From the NCBI GenBank assembly GCA_963169455.1, contig CAUJDW010000099.1:33556-97555 (forward strand): 64,000 nucleotides of DNA, in the 5' to 3' direction. Positions 62,619-64,000 of the stretch are shown piece by piece. Source of the DNA: Bacteroidota bacterium (GTDB taxonomy: Bacteria; Bacteroidota; Bacteroidia; Chitinophagales; Saprospiraceae). Position numbers and translations under genes: made by a program. How positions within the stretch are numbered: the stretch's first letter is position 1; each line of letters starts with the position of its first letter. The notes under the pieces are model-generated. The model was given only the letters and a program-made list of their open reading frames with translations. It did no database searches and was not told the origin of the DNA.

Positions 62619-63884
62619 ATGAGTGGAAGCAAAGTAACCATTGAGAACGGAAGGCTGAAAGTGCCCAATGACCCCGTAATTCCTTTCATCGAAGGGGACG
62701 GCATCGGGCCCGATATCTGGGCGGCCTCCGAACGCGTTTTTGACGCCGCAGTGGAAAAAGCCTATGGTGGAACGCGCAAGATTCACTGGAAAGAAGTCCT
62801 CGCCGGCCAAAAGGCCTTCGACCAAACCGGCGAATGGCTTCCCGACGAAACCCTGCAGGCCATCGAAGAATACCTCATCGCCATCAAAGGCCCGCTCACT
62901 ACGCCTGTCGGCGGCGGCATCCGCTCATTGAACGTGGCCCTGCGCCAGAAGCTGGACCTCTTCGCATGCGTACGGCCGGTGCGCTGGTTCACCGGCGTGC
63001 CCTCTCCGGTCAAAGAACCTGGACAGATCGACATGGTCATTTTCCGGGAAAATACGGAGGACATCTACGCCGGCATCGAATACCTGAACGGCACGCAGGA
63101 GGTGGAAAAACTCAAGAAATTCCTTATCGAGGAGCTTGGCGTAACGCAAATCCGCTTCCCGGACACCGTTTCCCTGGGCATCAAGCCGGTATCGGTTGAG
63201 GGCACCGAACGGCTCGTCCGTTCCGCCATCGATTACGCCATCGACAACAAGCTGCCCTCAGTGACCATCGTGCACAAGGGCAATATCATGAAATTTACGG
63301 AAGGCAAGTTCAAGGAGTGGGGCTATCAGGTAGCCGAGCGGGTTTACGGCGACAAGGTGTTCACCTGGGCGCAGTACGACCGCATTGCCGCCAGCGAGGG
63401 CCACGCCGCCGCCAACAAAGCCCAGGAGGACGCCCTGGCCAAAGGCGCCGTGCTCATCAAGGACGCCATCGCCGACGCCTTCCTCCAGCAGATACTGACC
63501 CGCCCCTCGGAATACTCCGTCATCGCCACCCTCAACCTCAACGGCGACTACATCTCCGACGCCCTGGCCGCGCAGGTCGGCGGCATCGGCATCGCTCCGG
63601 GGGCCAATATCAACTACACCACGGGGCGGGCCATCTTCGAGGCTACCCACGGCACCGCGCCCAAATACGCAGGCCTGGACAAGGTGAACCCAAGCTCGGT
63701 CATCCTCTCCGGCGAGATGATGTTCCGCTACATGGGCTGGAAGGAAGCCGCCGACCTCATCCTGAAAGGGGTGGAAGGGGCTATTTCCAAAAAACACGTC
63801 ACCTACGACTTCCACCGGCTGATGGAAGGCGCAACCCTGCTGAAGTGCTCCGAATTCGGCACGGAGATCATCAATAATATGTGA
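62619..63884 (+). CDS. icd: Isocitrate dehydrogenase, NADP-dependent type
   Basis: 421 residues, the usual length of the E. coli type. N-terminal [15 protein letters not shown], regulatory/substrate Ser region [20 protein letters not shown] (Ser phosphorylated by IDH kinase in E. coli), Asp/Lys substrate motifs [16 protein letters not shown] and [11 protein letters not shown], and C-terminal [20 protein letters not shown]. Converts isocitrate to 2-oxoglutarate in the TCA cycle, consistent with acetate use elsewhere in the window. Confidence 0.95.
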   Translation: MSGSKVTIENGRLKVPNDPVIPFIEGDGIGPDIWAASERVFDAAVEKAYGGTRKIHWKEVLAGQKAFDQTGEWLPDETLQAIEEYLIAIKGPLTTPVGGGIRSLNVALRQKLDLFACVRPVRWFTGVPSPVKEPGQIDMVIFRENTEDIYAGIEYLNGTQEVEKLKKFLIEELGVTQIRFPDTVSLGIKPVSVEGTERLVRSAIDYAIDNKLPSVTIVHKGNIMKFTEGKFKEWGYQVAERVYGDKVFTWAQYDRIAASEGHAAANKAQEDALAKGAVLIKDAIADAFLQQILTRPSEYSVIATLNLNGDYISDALAAQVGGIGIAPGANINYTTGRAIFEATHGTAPKYAGLDKVNPSSVILSGEMMFRYMGWKEAADLILKGVEGAISKKHVTYDFHRLMEGATLLKCSEFGTEIINNM

Positions 63885-63904
63885 TCGATCGGCTGTTAGG
63901 TGTT

Positions 63905-63946
63905 CCGCGGCTGGCGGTTTTTAGGGCGTAAAAACCCCAGCCGCGG
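63905..63946 (+). terminator. Hairpin after icd
   Basis: CCGCGGCTGG (63905-63914) pairs with CCAGCCGCGG (63937-63946), with an inner pairing of the GGTTTTT/AAAAACC stretch. No gene is visible between here and the end of the window. Confidence 0.7.
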
Positions 63947-64000
63947 GACACCGCGCGCACGAGCCCCCCACCAATGGCAACGGCCGCACGCCCCATTACC

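Overview
The window is a gene-dense, GC-rich stretch of a Bacteroidota chromosome. The best fit is the order Saprospirales (Lewinella/Phaeodactylibacter-like). Supporting this are a SusC/SusD locus, a TonB receptor with an N-terminal carboxypeptidase-regulatory domain, ASPIC/UnbV lipoproteins, several promoters with the Bacteroidota TTG-N18-20-TAnnTTTG shape, and many double universal stress proteins. The lineage call is inference from gene content. I see no rRNA, tRNA, CRISPR array or intact insertion sequence. Long ORFs antisense to real genes are a by-product of the GC-rich codon use.

Layout. 1-7.7 kb: end of a secernin-like peptidase, a membrane class III adenylate cyclase, a CBS gene with a thioredoxin-like/Usp/Usp fusion, a second Usp, an orphan protein resembling two effector-associated domains, and an M61 peptidase. 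7.7-8.7 kb: a gene graveyard with a perfect 69-bp tandem duplication, a GIY-YIG gene, a 21-residue stump of a tcmP-like gene still behind a promoter, and a 123-bp fragment of a formylglycine-generating-enzyme C-terminus that resembles a diversity-generating-retroelement repeat. 8.7-15.8 kb: TetR-TolC-HlyD-ABC-ABC-permease-permease efflux operon (a split YbhF plus YbhS/YbhR and YbhG-like parts). 16-18 kb: outer membrane protein and exonuclease III. 18.2-22.7 kb: arsenic-type cluster (ArsR, small thioredoxin, ProC-like reductase, ArsP, ArsF-like, ArsG-like), part of it bracketed by two inverted copies of a short palindromic element. 22.8-27.3 kb: beta-helix-like lipoprotein and TonB receptor. 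27.4-29.6 kb: PiT-like membrane protein and saccharopine-dehydrogenase-like protein.

29.6-39.4 kb and 50.3-57.3 kb look like two halves of an acetate/propionate system. The first holds acs, prpE, a kinase-like protein, a single-domain response regulator, an SSF-STAC-histidine kinase (CrbS/CbrA type) and a small membrane protein. The second holds a Na+/solute symporter large and small subunit, a porin, an ArsR-type regulator, a cNMP-CBS-DUF294 signalling protein and a DnaQ-like exonuclease. Between them (39.4-49.7 kb) is a SusC-SusD locus with a duplicated SusD and a large ASPIC/UnbV lipoprotein. The end (57.3-64 kb) has two lipoproteins, a GT39-type glycosyltransferase, a third double Usp, ruvB and icd.

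The most notable points are the graveyard around 8 kb, the inverted element pair around the arsenic genes, a 61-bp perfect palindrome between the two SusD paralogues, the orphan EAD-like protein, and the kinase-like protein in the acetate operon.
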